From positions 1 to 64,000 of the forward strand of contig DFHM01000007.1 of the NCBI GenBank assembly GCA_002371895.1: a stretch of 64,000 nt of DNA, in the 5' to 3' direction. The notes under the pieces were generated by a model. That model was not told the origin of the DNA. It ran no database searches and saw nothing but the letters and a program-made list of their open reading frames with translations. This document shows positions 32,526-42,429 of this stretch, piece by piece; the first letter of the stretch is position 1, and each line of letters starts with the position of its first letter. Origin of the DNA: Candidatus Saccharibacteria bacterium UBA3723. GTDB taxonomy: Bacteria > Patescibacteriota > Saccharimonadia > Saccharimonadales > Saccharimonadaceae. The translations under genes and the position numbers were made by a program.

Positions 32526-34418
32526 ATGCCAGAATATAAAAATACCGCAGGCAAGAAAAAGCCGCGCAAATCAAATAACGTACTCAATACCGTTCGCGTC
32601 CTTTCATTTTGGGTAATCGTTGCAATTTTCGTTGCGCTTTTAATGGGCGGTTTCAATTTTAACAAGCAAGAAGAAGTTGAGGAAAAGAGCATTACGGAAG
32701 TTCTCGCTCTCGTCAACGATGGAAAGATCGAAAAAATCACCGTTCACGGCACGGAGCTTTACGTCACACCGAAGGAAGATTCCGGTCTAAAGCCAATCGT
32801 TTCCCGCAAGGAAGCAGGCAGCTCTTTGCAAGAACAGGGCTTCGATGAGGCTGTTCGCAATCAACTAGTTAATATCGAGGTCGAAGAAGTTGTAGATATC
32901 TGGGGCAATATCCTAGATATCGCAATCATTGTTCTTCCAGTTGTATTCCTTGCTGGCTTCCTTATCTATATGATGCGCCAAGCTCAAAACATGAATAACC
33001 AAAACATCGGCTTTGGCAAGGCAAAGGCTCGCCTCTATGGCAACGAAAAGAACAAAGTCTTATTCTCTGATGTTGCTGGCAACGAAGCCGCAAAACAAGA
33101 TCTCGCAGAAGTTGTAGACTTCCTCAAAAACCCAAAGAAATATGAAACTCTCGGCGCAAAGATTCCGCGCGGTGTCTTGCTCGCTGGTGAGCCTGGTACG
33201 GGTAAAACTCTCATGGCTCGCGCCGTTGCTGGCGAAGCTGGCGTGCCATTCTTCTCGATCTCCGGTTCCGAATTCGCCGAAATGTTCGTCGGTGTCGGCG
33301 CATCTCGCGTCCGCGATTTGTTCGGCAAAGCCAAGAAGAACGCCCCAAGTATCATCTTTATTGATGAGATTGATGCTGTGGCGCACAAACGCGATGCTCG
33401 TGGTGGCGCTGGTCGCGAGGATGAGCAAACCCTCAACCAGATTCTCGTCGAGATGGACGGTTTCGATAACGACACTGGTGTTATTGTTATGGCGGCAACC
33501 AACCGCGTCGATATGCTAGACAAAGCATTGCTACGCCCAGGCCGCTTCGACCGTCACGTCAATGTCACTTTGCCAGAGCGCAAAGATCGCGTCGAAATCC
33601 TCGGCGTTCACTTCAAGAACAAGCCGGTTGCTCCAGATGTAGACCTCGACGCTCTAGCTGCAAAGACTGCTGGCTCTAGTGGTGCAGACCTTGCAAACAT
33701 TGCAAACGAGGCCGCAATTACTGCTGCCCGCGAAAACCACAAGGCCATCACGAACGCAGATATCACCGAAGCTTTCGAACGCGTCGCAATTGGCCCAGAG
33801 CGCAAGTCCAAGGTTATGAACGAGCAGGAGCGCAAAATCACTGCTTATCACGAAGCTGGTCACGCGATTGTCGGTCACGTTCTTCCAGATTCCGACCCAG
33901 TACACAAGGTCACGATTATTCCGCGTGGTCGTACTGGCGGCGTCACTTGGTTCCTTCCACCAGAAGATCGCAGCTACAAGAATATCTACGAACTCAAAGA
34001 CGTTCTCGCCCGTGCGATGGGTGGTCGCGTCGCAGAGCGCATGATGTTTGGCGCAGATGGCATTACTACTGGCGCTAGCTCAGATTTGCAGCACGTTGCA
34101 GAACTTGCACGCAGCATGGTAGCAGAAGAGGGTATGGGCGCAAAGCTTCGCGACCAAGTTTTCAATACTAATGAAGTAAACTTCTTCGGCGATCGCGCAA
34201 AGATTTACTCCGAAAAGACTTCCGAAGTTATTGATGCAGAAATCGAAGCCCTCAACAAGGAAGCGGGCGCTCGCGCAGAGGCTGTCCTAAAGGCAAACAA
34301 GAAATATCTCGACGCTCTCGCAAAGGCATTGTTGGAAAAAGAATCTCTTGAAGAGGATGAAGTAAAAGAAATCCTCAAGGGAACCACACTTCCTACCGCT
34401 GCAAAATTACACGATTAA
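32526..34418 (+). CDS. ftsH: ATP-dependent zinc metalloprotease FtsH
   Basis: 630 residues. Membrane-anchored AAA+ protease for quality control. Two membrane helices (about 24-40 and 136-155) enclose a small outer domain; Walker A GEPGTGKT; Walker [10 protein letters not shown]; second region of homology with [14 protein letters not shown]; zinc site HEAGH. Residues after about 600 are short, without a long His-rich tail. AGGAG about 8 nt upstream of ATG 32526. Confidence 0.97.
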   Translation: MPEYKNTAGKKKPRKSNNVLNTVRVLSFWVIVAIFVALLMGGFNFNKQEEVEEKSITEVLALVNDGKIEKITVHGTELYVTPKEDSGLKPIVSRKEAGSSLQEQGFDEAVRNQLVNIEVEEVVDIWGNILDIAIIVLPVVFLAGFLIYMMRQAQNMNNQNIGFGKAKARLYGNEKNKVLFSDVAGNEAAKQDLAEVVDFLKNPKKYETLGAKIPRGVLLAGEPGTGKTLMARAVAGEAGVPFFSISGSEFAEMFVGVGASRVRDLFGKAKKNAPSIIFIDEIDAVAHKRDARGGAGREDEQTLNQILVEMDGFDNDTGVIVMAATNRVDMLDKALLRPGRFDRHVNVTLPERKDRVEILGVHFKNKPVAPDVDLDALAAKTAGSSGADLANIANEAAITAARENHKAITNADITEAFERVAIGPERKSKVMNEQERKITAYHEAGHAIVGHVLPDSDPVHKVTIIPRGRTGGVTWFLPPEDRSYKNIYELKDVLARAMGGRVAERMMFGADGITTGASSDLQHVAELARSMVAEEGMGAKLRDQVFNTNEVNFFGDRAKIYSEKTSEVIDAEIEALNKEAGARAEAVLKANKKYLDALAKALLEKESLEEDEVKEILKGTTLPTAAKLHD

Positions 34419-34430
34419 AAAGGAGCGAAA

Positions 34431-35090
34431 ATGGCTAAACCAAAAACTCGCGAACAAATCGAATTCGAAAATCGCAAAAACATTTTCAAACTCGGCGTGC
34501 TAGTTTTTGCCGTACTCGTCGTAGTTGCTATTATTGGATGGATTATCGAAGCGCCAAAAACTGCCAAAATTAATGTTCTCGTCGCTCCGACCGACGCAAA
34601 AGTCACTATCGGCGGCAAGAAATTCAATAATGGCACTCATCGCATCGAGCCGGGTACTTATGATGTAGAAATTACTCGCGACGAATTCGAGGGTTATACC
34701 GGCCAAATCACCGTCGAAAAAGGCAAGACTGAGCGCCTCTATGTCTGTCTCGAAAAAACCGAGGGAAACAGTGAATATTACGATACTCACGAAAAAGATT
34801 ATCAGACCTGCTATACGGTTCAAGAATATCTATCCGAGCAAAAAGATAAAGAAAAATATACCGACCCAATCTATAGTGTGGCTCCATACCATAATTACAA
34901 TAAAGGATTCTATATTGACCCATACGCAGAGGATGACGGCACCATAAAAATCCAAATGACACTAATAACTTGTAGCGAAGAGCGCGCCGAAGGCCTCAAA
35001 CAAAACGCAATCGAGTGGCTTCAGGGCAAAGGCATCAAAACTGACGATTACGAATTCATTTATAAAAGTTGCGCTTACGGAGACGAATAA
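34431..35090 (+). CDS. PEGA-like single-pass membrane protein A
   Basis: 219 residues. One N-terminal membrane helix (about 20-42) and an extracellular domain. About 48-105 read as a PEGA-like beta unit: APTDAKVTIGGKKFNNGTHRIEPGTYDVEIT. The C-terminal part with four Cys is not recognised. AAGGAG precedes ATG 34431, 12 nt after ftsH, so it may be cotranscribed. Paralogous in layout to the next gene. Function unknown; PEGA units occur in S-layer and sensory surface proteins. Confidence 0.75.
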   Translation: MAKPKTREQIEFENRKNIFKLGVLVFAVLVVVAIIGWIIEAPKTAKINVLVAPTDAKVTIGGKKFNNGTHRIEPGTYDVEITRDEFEGYTGQITVEKGKTERLYVCLEKTEGNSEYYDTHEKDYQTCYTVQEYLSEQKDKEKYTDPIYSVAPYHNYNKGFYIDPYAEDDGTIKIQMTLITCSEERAEGLKQNAIEWLQGKGIKTDDYEFIYKSCAYGDE

Positions 35091-36022
35091 TGGCTGAAGA
35101 AAAAACAAAAAAAGAACACGTAATAATGCGCGTTGTATTCAACGTCGTGTTAGTCATTTTGATTGGTTTATTGTTGCTCTGGCATCATCAAATTGCTGGC
35201 AAGGAATATTTCTATATTGCCTATGCACCATTTACTGCAACTGTCCGCATTGGTGACAAATACTACAAGAACAATTCCTACAATTATATCGAGCCAGGCG
35301 AATATGACCTAATCGTCGAGCACGAACATTTCGAAACGGTTGTCGACCACATCACTGTGCCAAACGAATTTAATAGTTCCTATGGTGCGCTCGAATCCAT
35401 CGACGATGAGGGCGATCGTATCGCGGCGGATGCCTACAAGGATTATCAACAAGTAGGGAAGGGCTCCGCGTCAGAATCATCGCCAGAACTTGGTTACGAA
35501 ATCGAGCAATACCTTCCAATCCAGAATTCACTCTACAAGATCTCAAGTGATCTAAAGACCGAAGAAGATCGCACGTTGTCTTATAGTATCAACATCGAAG
35601 CGGGCGACGTCTATCTAGATTCCGCCATCAAGAAACTCTATAGTTTTATCGATAAGGACCCTGCTATTTCCGCATATACAATTTATCTCCCAGGATATGA
35701 GAATCCATTCGGCGATGCCGACCGGACAGATTTTAATGAGGACGCCATCGAATACGTCAAGAAATCCTACTATGCAACCATCAAAGACGGCGAATATAAA
35801 TTTGCCGACACTGTCAGAAGCGGCCGTTATGTCGGTGTAGTTATGTGTACGCAAAAAGACACAGGTGGTGCCCAGTACAAAACCTCTCGTACAGTCCTAA
35901 AGCGTGATGGCGATAGTTGGACCATTCTCAATACGCCTTATCCGCTGGTGACAAAAGGTATGGCGCCAGAGCTTCCGACAACATTTTTGAACCGCATAAA
36001 TCTTGTAGACTGTGGCGAATAA
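35090..36022 (+). CDS. PEGA-like single-pass membrane protein B
   Basis: 310 residues. Membrane helix at about 15-35, then the same YAPFTATVRIGDKYYKNNSYNYIEPGEYDLIVEHEHFE unit as its neighbour (about 45-85), and an unrecognised C-terminal domain. ATG 35090 overlaps the previous stop (TAATG), so the two are translationally coupled. The pair probably acts together at the cell surface, which is inference from synteny. Confidence 0.75.
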   Translation: MAEEKTKKEHVIMRVVFNVVLVILIGLLLLWHHQIAGKEYFYIAYAPFTATVRIGDKYYKNNSYNYIEPGEYDLIVEHEHFETVVDHITVPNEFNSSYGALESIDDEGDRIAADAYKDYQQVGKGSASESSPELGYEIEQYLPIQNSLYKISSDLKTEEDRTLSYSINIEAGDVYLDSAIKKLYSFIDKDPAISAYTIYLPGYENPFGDADRTDFNEDAIEYVKKSYYATIKDGEYKFADTVRSGRYVGVVMCTQKDTGGAQYKTSRTVLKRDGDSWTILNTPYPLVTKGMAPELPTTFLNRINLVDCGE

Positions 36023-36051
36023 AGCGTGGCGTGGGGTATAATAAATAAGAT

Positions 36052-37683
36052 ATGAAACGTAGATTGCATTTTCGTTCGGTCGTTTCTTTGGCCAACTCAC
36101 AACTTTCGGTAAAGACCGCTGCGATTGTCCTCGCAAGCTCTACGCTCTTGTCTGCGCTTCTCGGTATCTTCCGTGACCGCTGGCTCAACTCCATGTACTA
36201 CGATACTTATCCGGCAGGCCTCGATGCCTATACGGCGGCTTTCACAGTCCCAGATTTCCTATTCTTCCTTATCACATCTGGCGCACTTGCTGTTACATTT
36301 ATTCCAGTCTTCAATCAGCGTCTTATCAGCGGCAACAAAAAATCCGCCTGGGAACTCAGCTCTAGTCTAATTAATCTACTAGCAATTATTGCGCTCGTGG
36401 CTTCCATTTTTATGATGATTTTTGCTGATCCGCTAATCCGTTATATTGTTGCTCCTGGTCTTAATGAATCTGCGATGTCTCTTGCAATTAATATGATGCG
36501 CGTGATTGCAATAAACCCATTCTTGTTCTCGATTTCTACAGTCTTGTCTAGCATGCAGCAGGCCGTAAAGCGCTTTATTTTCTACGCAATCGCGCCAGCT
36601 CTCTACAATGTCGGCATAATCGTCGGTATCCTTAGCTTTACAAACGGTATAAATATCTTTGGCATACAATTATTTGAAGGTGGCATTATGGGCGTCGCCA
36701 TTGGCGTGGTCTTCGGCGCACTATTACAGCTTGGCGCTAGTATCGCTGGCCTTGTCGGCCTCGGCTTCGATTACGAATTCAAAATCCACTGGAAAAACCA
36801 AGGTTTCCGCTCCGTGCTCAAGATGCTTCCGACGCGATCTATCGACCAGGGTATCGATTACGTCACTGGCATCATGAATACCAACCTCGCTTCTCGCATG
36901 GGTGAGCAGTCCATCCGTGCTTTCCAGCAGGCCTCATCCTTGCGTGGTATGCCAGTCAATCTAATCGGCGTCGCGATTTCAACAGCATTCTATCCAAAAC
37001 TCAGTGAGGAGGCGGGGAAGAATGACGAAGAATCATTCCGCAATACTTTACGTTCCGCGCTTAGCTCGATTATCTGGATCTCGTTGCCTGTCTCCATCGT
37101 AGCGTTCTTTATCCGTGGCTATGTCGTATTCTTTATCAAGAACGGTGGCGACGCAAAAATCGCAAGCGTCCTCGGCGCGCTCGTTGTCGCAATCTTCACG
37201 CAGTCACTTTACCATATCGTTGCGCGTGGTTATTATGCCAAGCAGCAATTGCGCAAGCCGCTTATCATCTCGATTATTGCCTTCGTTGTTCAGGTCGTCT
37301 GTGCGCTATTATTTAGCTTCTTCAACTTTGGGCCAGAAGGTCTCGCGCACGCAATGTCTATCAGTGCATTGTTCGAGGTTGTTGTGCTTCTCGCAATCGA
37401 AAACCGCGACATGAATCATCAATTATTGAACGCTACATTTTGGAAATCCATGGGCAAGATCTTGCTTGCATCCATTATTACCGGCATTGTCTCCTATATC
37501 ATCACAAAACTACTTCCACTTCGTGCAACGGATATCTCATTCTTCGCCGTATTCCCGAAGTTCTGCGTAATTGTCGGCGGTAGCGCAATTGTCTACATCA
37601 TAACTTGTCTCATCCTTGGTGTCGAAGAAGTAAAACCAGTTGTCGACAAAATCGCTGGCGCATTATTCAAAAACGTTAAATAA
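36052..37683 (+). CDS. murJ: Lipid II flippase MurJ
   Basis: 543 residues, about 14 membrane helices. N-terminal ALLGIFRDRWL, the DAYTAAFTVPDFLFFLITSGALAVTFIPVF segment and the charged residues of the central cavity follow the MurJ/MviN family, which exports lipid II. Short or no leader: TATAAT 36037-36042, nine bases before ATG 36052. Followed by a terminator. Confidence 0.93.
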   Translation: MKRRLHFRSVVSLANSQLSVKTAAIVLASSTLLSALLGIFRDRWLNSMYYDTYPAGLDAYTAAFTVPDFLFFLITSGALAVTFIPVFNQRLISGNKKSAWELSSSLINLLAIIALVASIFMMIFADPLIRYIVAPGLNESAMSLAINMMRVIAINPFLFSISTVLSSMQQAVKRFIFYAIAPALYNVGIIVGILSFTNGINIFGIQLFEGGIMGVAIGVVFGALLQLGASIAGLVGLGFDYEFKIHWKNQGFRSVLKMLPTRSIDQGIDYVTGIMNTNLASRMGEQSIRAFQQASSLRGMPVNLIGVAISTAFYPKLSEEAGKNDEESFRNTLRSALSSIIWISLPVSIVAFFIRGYVVFFIKNGGDAKIASVLGALVVAIFTQSLYHIVARGYYAKQQLRKPLIISIIAFVVQVVCALLFSFFNFGPEGLAHAMSISALFEVVVLLAIENRDMNHQLLNATFWKSMGKILLASIITGIVSYIITKLLPLRATDISFFAVFPKFCVIVGGSAIVYIITCLILGVEEVKPVVDKIAGALFKNVK

Positions 37684-37714
37684 AAAAATATCTCCCGCGA
37701 AGGGAGATATTTTT
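37684..37714. terminator. Bidirectional terminator
   Basis: AAAAATATCTCCC/GGGAGATATTTTT stem with GCGA loop, between murJ and the YtxH gene. Confidence 0.88.
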
Positions 37715-37726
37715 GTTGAAGTCTAT

Positions 37727-38041
37727 TTATTTCTTATCTTCTTTGGCTTTCTTGTCGGCAGTTTTCTTAACTTCTTCTACCTTAGCCTTAACTTCTTTTT
37801 CAACTTTCTTGGCGGTCTTTTCTACTTTGTCGCCAAGTTCTTCAGCGCCGTCTTTGCCACTTTTAAAAAGCTTAGCGCCAGTCTCCTTAGTTTTCTTTAC
37901 AGCCTTGTCGCCAGCTTCTTTAATGTCTTTGCGTGTTTCTTCGCCAGACTTTGGTGCCATTACGACGCCTGCAACTGCACCTGCAATTGCGCCGAGGATT
38001 GTACCAAGGATAAACTTTCCTGTGCCTTTATTTTCGCTCAT
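37727..38041 (-). CDS. YtxH-domain protein
   Basis: 104 residues. One glycine-rich membrane helix (about 9-27, TILGAIAGAVAGVVMAPKSGEETR is the YtxH signature) then a long Lys/Glu amphipathic helix. YtxH proteins are general-stress, membrane-associated proteins of unclear role. AGGGAGGAG precedes ATG 38041. It follows a DUF948-like gene, the same order as ytxG-ytxH in Bacillus. Confidence 0.85.
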   Translation of the reverse strand: MSENKGTGKFILGTILGAIAGAVAGVVMAPKSGEETRKDIKEAGDKAVKKTKETGAKLFKSGKDGAEELGDKVEKTAKKVEKEVKAKVEEVKKTADKKAKEDKK

Positions 38042-38062
38042 TTTGCATCTCCTCCCTGAAGA

Positions 38063-38335
38063 TTACTTTTTACTTTTCTTACCGTCTTTTTTGTTATCGG
38101 AAGCTTCGAGATAACTTTCGGCAAAGTGCTTTACCAAGCCACCTACCGTAGTCATATCGCGAACATTTCCGGCAATATCATCAGCCTTCTCAGCGATATC
38201 TTGGCCTTGAATCATAATCTTCTTGGCCTCTTTTGTTACGCTGATAAGTTTGACGATCAATATAATGCCCACCACTAAGAAGATGAACAAAGTCACCGAA
38301 AGCATTATTACTAATATCCAAGCAGGAGTCTCCAT
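38063..38335 (-). CDS. DUF948/YtxG-like small membrane protein
   Basis: 90 residues. One membrane helix (about 5-28), then a heptad-like helix with IAEKADDIAGNVRDM and a Lys-rich end. Size, layout and position before YtxH point to the DUF948 group. Start lies 3 nt after the galU stop with GGAG inside the galU end, so galU-ytxG-like-ytxH form one transcript. Confidence 0.7.
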   Translation of the reverse strand: METPAWILVIMLSVTLFIFLVVGIILIVKLISVTKEAKKIMIQGQDIAEKADDIAGNVRDMTTVGGLVKHFAESYLEASDNKKDGKKSKK

Positions 38336-38338
38336 GAA

Positions 38339-39181
38339 CTATTTCTCCATTTTGTTAAATTCTTCGTAAGCCTGGTAGTAGTTCTTTGGGTCGCCAGTCG
38401 TGAGCCATTTGCCCTTACTCTTGACTACAAATACATCACCAGCTTTAGCAAGTTTCGTAATAGCATCGACGGTCCAGAGCTCGTTATCGAGACCAGTATT
38501 CTTTGGAATCAAATGACTAAATACTTCTGGGGTAAGGAGGTAGCGACCATAAGAAGTGAGGTTGGATGGGGATTCTTCTGGGGTTGCTGGTTTTTCTACA
38601 ATGTGGCTAAGAGTTTGTTTCTTCTTATCCTTCATTGCAATCATGCCGTACTTGTTCCAAACTTCCTGTGGCATTTCTTGCGCGGCGATAATTGCCTTTG
38701 CTTCTGGATGTTTTTCGTAAGCTTCCATAAGAGTTGCGACGTCACCCTTACCAAAGATGAGGTCGTCACTATACATAGCAATGAAGGCCTCGTCGTCGTT
38801 CAAGTATGGCTTTGCGGATGCAATTGGTGAACCGTTGCCGTAAGGATAGCTTGGATCCTGTTCGATAATGGTAATATCTGCCATATCGAGAACTTCTTTT
38901 ACTGCCTCGAAGCGGTCAAGCTTGCCCTGAGATTCGAGCTGCTTGTAGACCTTTTCGCAAGGATTGTTGAAGTAATCTTCGTAGATTGGCTTACCTTCGT
39001 GAGTTGCCACGATGATAATATCCTTAATTCCTGCAGCAACACATTCCTCGACAACGTATTGCATGATTGGCTTCGCGCCAAGTGGGATCATCGCCTTTGG
39101 AATGGTCTTGGTAATTGGTAGGAAACGACTCGCGAATCCTGCATCTGTAATTACTGCTTTAGTCGGCATTTTGTAAGACAT
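38339..39181 (-). CDS. galU: UTP--glucose-1-phosphate uridylyltransferase
   Basis: 280 residues. Makes UDP-glucose from UTP and glucose-1-phosphate. N-terminal nucleotide-binding loop DAGFASRFLPITKTIPKAMIPL (the usual AAGxGTRFLPATK with substitutions), NGSPIASAKP, VEKPATPEESPSNL and GKWLTTGDPKNYYQAY are present. GGAGG about 10 nt upstream of ATG 39181. UDP-glucose would feed glycolipid anchors or surface glycans. Confidence 0.93.
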   Translation of the reverse strand: MSYKMPTKAVITDAGFASRFLPITKTIPKAMIPLGAKPIMQYVVEECVAAGIKDIIIVATHEGKPIYEDYFNNPCEKVYKQLESQGKLDRFEAVKEVLDMADITIIEQDPSYPYGNGSPIASAKPYLNDDEAFIAMYSDDLIFGKGDVATLMEAYEKHPEAKAIIAAQEMPQEVWNKYGMIAMKDKKKQTLSHIVEKPATPEESPSNLTSYGRYLLTPEVFSHLIPKNTGLDNELWTVDAITKLAKAGDVFVVKSKGKWLTTGDPKNYYQAYEEFNKMEK

Positions 39182-39200
39182 GTTATAAACCTCCTTCTTC

Positions 39201-40619
39201 TTACTGTAGCTTCTTTTTTATTAGTTCGTTAACGGTCGCTGGGTTTGCTTTACCCTTAGATTTCTTCATAACTTGTCCCACCAAGAAGCCGATTGCTTTC
39301 ATTTCGCCATTGCGAACATCGTCGGCTGCTTTTGCGCATTCTGGAGCCGTCAAGACTTCATCAATGATAGCCTCGAGAGCGCCTTCGTCGTTTTCCTGTA
39401 ATAGATTCATTTCTTTCGCTAAGGCATGCGCGGTCTTAGCGGTATTCTTCTTGTCATACATCTCCATCAATACGGCCTTTGCGCCAGTAGAGGAGAGTTC
39501 TTTCTTTTCTACCATTTCGGACAATTCGGTCAATTCTTCGGCAGTTGCGAGTGTAAAATTCTTATCCTGGTTTTCCTCGGAAAGAAGAACGCCAGAGAAC
39601 CAGTGTGCTACGCGTGGCGCGAGCTTAATGTCTCTATCGCAAACCTCATTGAGGCGTTTTGCAAGGATAGGATAGTTAAGAATTGCTTCGCTTTCGCTGT
39701 GGTCTAGGTTGAGTAGGCCAAACTTCGAACGGTATTCGTCTGGCATCATTGGCATACTTGCCGCAACTTTATCTACGTAAGACTGTTCGAGTACTACTGG
39801 TGGTACGTCAGGCTCTGGCATATAGCGGTAATCCTGAGCCTCTTCCTTGCTACGCTGAGAAGTAGTCTTGCCGGTGGCATCACTCCAGCCACGAGTTTCC
39901 TGCTTTACTTTGCCGCCGCTTTCGAGAATCTCAATCTGGCGCTTAACTTCGTATTCAACTGCGCGTTCGATTGAGCGGAAAGAGTTGAGGTTCTTTGTCT
40001 CGGTACGAGTACCAAGCTCCTCGGTCTTAGAAACGGAAACGTTGATATCAAAACGCATATTGCCTTGATATAGGTCGCCGTTCGTAACGCCAGCATACAT
40101 CATCAAGCGATGCAGCTCTTCGCAGTATGCGCGAGCCTGTGCTGCAGAGTGGATGTCTGGCATGGATACGATTTCGATTAATGGCGTACCAGCACGGTTT
40201 AGATCTACTAGGGAATAAGTGCCAAAGTGCGTAAGCTTGCCAGCATCTTCTTCGAGGTGCGCATGCTCAATATGAACATCAGAACCATCTGGAAGATGAA
40301 TTACGCCAGCGCCAATGATTGGCTGATACATCTGCGTAATCTGATAACCCTTTGGAAGATCAGGGTAGTAGTAATGTTTGCGGTCAAAGCGGCTCGTAAG
40401 GTTAATCTTACAGTTCATCGCAAGACCAGCACGTACACATTTTTCGATTGCAGCCTTGTTTAGAACTGGCAACATGCCAGGAAGTGCATAATCGATTGGG
40501 CTGACGCAGGAGTTTGGCTCCTTGTCTACGGCGTCGTTATCTACGGCGCTAAATAATTTTGTCGCGGTATTGAGCTGTACGTGACATTCAATACCAATTG
40601 TCGTTTTATATTCGCTCAT
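39201..40619 (-). CDS. gatB: Asp-tRNA(Asn)/Glu-tRNA(Gln) amidotransferase subunit B
   Basis: 472 residues. tRNA-binding and kinase subunit. GIECHVQLNT, LPGMLPVLN, RKHYYYPDLPKGYQITQ and the C-terminal YqeY-like tail domain are family hallmarks. Last gene of gatC-gatA-orf140-gatB; its ATG overlaps the previous stop by one base (TAATG). Confidence 0.96.
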   Translation of the reverse strand: MSEYKTTIGIECHVQLNTATKLFSAVDNDAVDKEPNSCVSPIDYALPGMLPVLNKAAIEKCVRAGLAMNCKINLTSRFDRKHYYYPDLPKGYQITQMYQPIIGAGVIHLPDGSDVHIEHAHLEEDAGKLTHFGTYSLVDLNRAGTPLIEIVSMPDIHSAAQARAYCEELHRLMMYAGVTNGDLYQGNMRFDINVSVSKTEELGTRTETKNLNSFRSIERAVEYEVKRQIEILESGGKVKQETRGWSDATGKTTSQRSKEEAQDYRYMPEPDVPPVVLEQSYVDKVAASMPMMPDEYRSKFGLLNLDHSESEAILNYPILAKRLNEVCDRDIKLAPRVAHWFSGVLLSEENQDKNFTLATAEELTELSEMVEKKELSSTGAKAVLMEMYDKKNTAKTAHALAKEMNLLQENDEGALEAIIDEVLTAPECAKAADDVRNGEMKAIGFLVGQVMKKSKGKANPATVNELIKKKLQ

Positions 40620-41041
40620 TATATCGCTCCTAAATCCTTTAATGCCTGTTTGTAAGTCTCGAGTGCGTGAGTAGCTTGCGCGTAAGTTGGCTGAAAATCA
40701 TGCTCGTGCGCAATCTGGTTGCGCATTTTGTGCGCATGCCAGACGGCATTTAGCTGAGAAAACTTTTCTTTACCAACTTTCTTTAGGCGGTCACCCATCG
40801 TGCGGCCTGGTACGCCCATTTCGCAAAGAGCTTTGTCTAGTAACTTATCGCCATTAATGATTGCCATCGCATAAGAGGCTTCGCTCTCTTTTTGTAATGC
40901 GTTCTCGATGCGAAGAAAATCAACCTGGTAATCTTCCTTATTGAAGGAAGGGCCACGTTTCTTGGAAATCGAGATCGCTACGAATAGCAATACTCCCACC
41001 GCAATCACCGCAATCAAGAAGGCGATTAACGATTTATCCAT
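40619..41041 (-). CDS. Membrane-anchored HEPN-like protein in the gat operon
   Basis: 140 residues, not a known Gat subunit. One N-terminal membrane helix (about 5-25) then an all-helical domain. The C-terminal helix carries Arg107-Asn-Gln-Ile-Ala-His112, an RX4H motif in the RNxxAH form typical of HEPN-fold RNases and DUF4145-like proteins. One-base TAATG overlaps with both gatA and gatB make it an integral operon member. HEPN proteins often cut RNA, including tRNA, but many are non-catalytic; the function here is unknown. Confidence 0.7.
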   Translation of the reverse strand: MDKSLIAFLIAVIAVGVLLFVAISISKKRGPSFNKEDYQVDFLRIENALQKESEASYAMAIINGDKLLDKALCEMGVPGRTMGDRLKKVGKEKFSQLNAVWHAHKMRNQIAHEHDFQPTYAQATHALETYKQALKDLGAI

Positions 41042-42429
41042 TATTTCGCCTCCGCGATAGTTTTCGCGATATTAATTAGCATCTGATCACTTTGGCGTGG
41101 GCCGATTAGTTGTACGCCAATTGGAAGACCATCTTTGGAAGTGCCTGCAGGAACTGCGAGTGCTGGTAAACCAGCCATGCTCGGTGGCACACTCATTACA
41201 TCTTCCATGTACATCTGTAGTGGATCGTTGGTCTTTTCGCCAAATTTGAATGCTGGTGCTGGTGCTACGGCACAAACTAGCGCATCGTATTTTTCAAATG
41301 CCTCATTGTAAGCATTGATAAGTAGCGTGCGAGCTTTCTGTGCCTTTAGGTAGTATGCATCAAAGAAACCAGAGCTAAGCACGAAGTTGCCAATCATAAT
41401 GCGGCGCTTGTTTTCTGGCATGAAGCCTTCATCGCGCGTCTTACTATAAACGCTGTCGAGGTCGGTAATGTCAGAAGCACGATGGCCGTAACGGATACCA
41501 TCGTAGCGGCTAAGGTTTGATGCCACCTCGGCAGGCTGGACGATGTAATAAATTGCCAAGCCATATTTCATAATCGGCATTTCGATTTCTTCAACCTCAA
41601 AGCCATTCTTTTTCATCTTTGCAGCATAATCGCGGACGGTCTTTACGACGTCTGGATCAACGCCGTCGCCCAAGAAGTCTTTAATAATACCGATCTTTTT
41701 CTTCTTCGGCTTTGCGTCTGCAAGTTCACGTGTCCAGAAATTATCAAGTGTTGTGGAATCTTTTGGATCTTTGCCTGCCATAATACTCATGACAAGATCA
41801 ACGTCTTCGGCATTCTTCGCAAAACAACCCATGACATCGGTAGAGGAGGCCATAGCAACTACGCCATAGCGGCTTACGGTACCATAAGTTGGCTTCATGC
41901 CCCAGACACCGTTATAACTAGCTGGCTGACGAATCGAACCACCAGTATCGGAGCCGAGTGCAAATTGAACAATTCCGAGCGCTACCGCGGAAGCAGAGCC
42001 ACCGGAGGAACCACCAGGAACGCGGTCAAAGTCTACAGCGTTGTGGGATGGGCCAAAATAAGAGTTTTCTGTACTAGAGCCGTGTGCGTAAGCATCAAGG
42101 TTGGCGCGACCAATCATAATTGCGCCTTCCGCCTCAAGCTTGGCGACAGCGGTTGAAGTGATTGGTGAAGGGAAGTTATCTAGCATGCGCGCGGCGGCCG
42201 TAGTGACACCCTCACGACTTAGATAGTTGTCTTTCAGGGCGTATGGCACGCCAGCAAGGCGGCCAACTTTTTCGCCACGAGCAATCTTCTCGTCGATTTC
42301 GCGTGCGCGGTCTAATGCGCGAGCTTCATTCATCGAGATAAAGCAATGGTAATCTTCGTATTGTTTGGCCTTTTCTAGTGCCTCGCGTACGAGATCGACG
42401 GCCTTGGTATTCTTGTCAGCAATTTTCAT
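41041..42429 (-). CDS. gatA: Asp-tRNA(Asn)/Glu-tRNA(Gln) amidotransferase subunit A
   Basis: 462 residues. Amidase that releases ammonia from glutamine. Amidase signature with Ser-cisSer-Lys triad: ALKDNY (Lys), PGGSSGGSASAVALG (Ser pair), DTGGSIRQPASYNG. ATGA overlap with gatC. Indirect aminoacylation implied. Confidence 0.97.
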   Translation of the reverse strand: MKIADKNTKAVDLVREALEKAKQYEDYHCFISMNEARALDRAREIDEKIARGEKVGRLAGVPYALKDNYLSREGVTTAAARMLDNFPSPITSTAVAKLEAEGAIMIGRANLDAYAHGSSTENSYFGPSHNAVDFDRVPGGSSGGSASAVALGIVQFALGSDTGGSIRQPASYNGVWGMKPTYGTVSRYGVVAMASSTDVMGCFAKNAEDVDLVMSIMAGKDPKDSTTLDNFWTRELADAKPKKKKIGIIKDFLGDGVDPDVVKTVRDYAAKMKKNGFEVEEIEMPIMKYGLAIYYIVQPAEVASNLSRYDGIRYGHRASDITDLDSVYSKTRDEGFMPENKRRIMIGNFVLSSGFFDAYYLKAQKARTLLINAYNEAFEKYDALVCAVAPAPAFKFGEKTNDPLQMYMEDVMSVPPSMAGLPALAVPAGTSKDGLPIGVQLIGPRQSDQMLINIAKTIAEAK

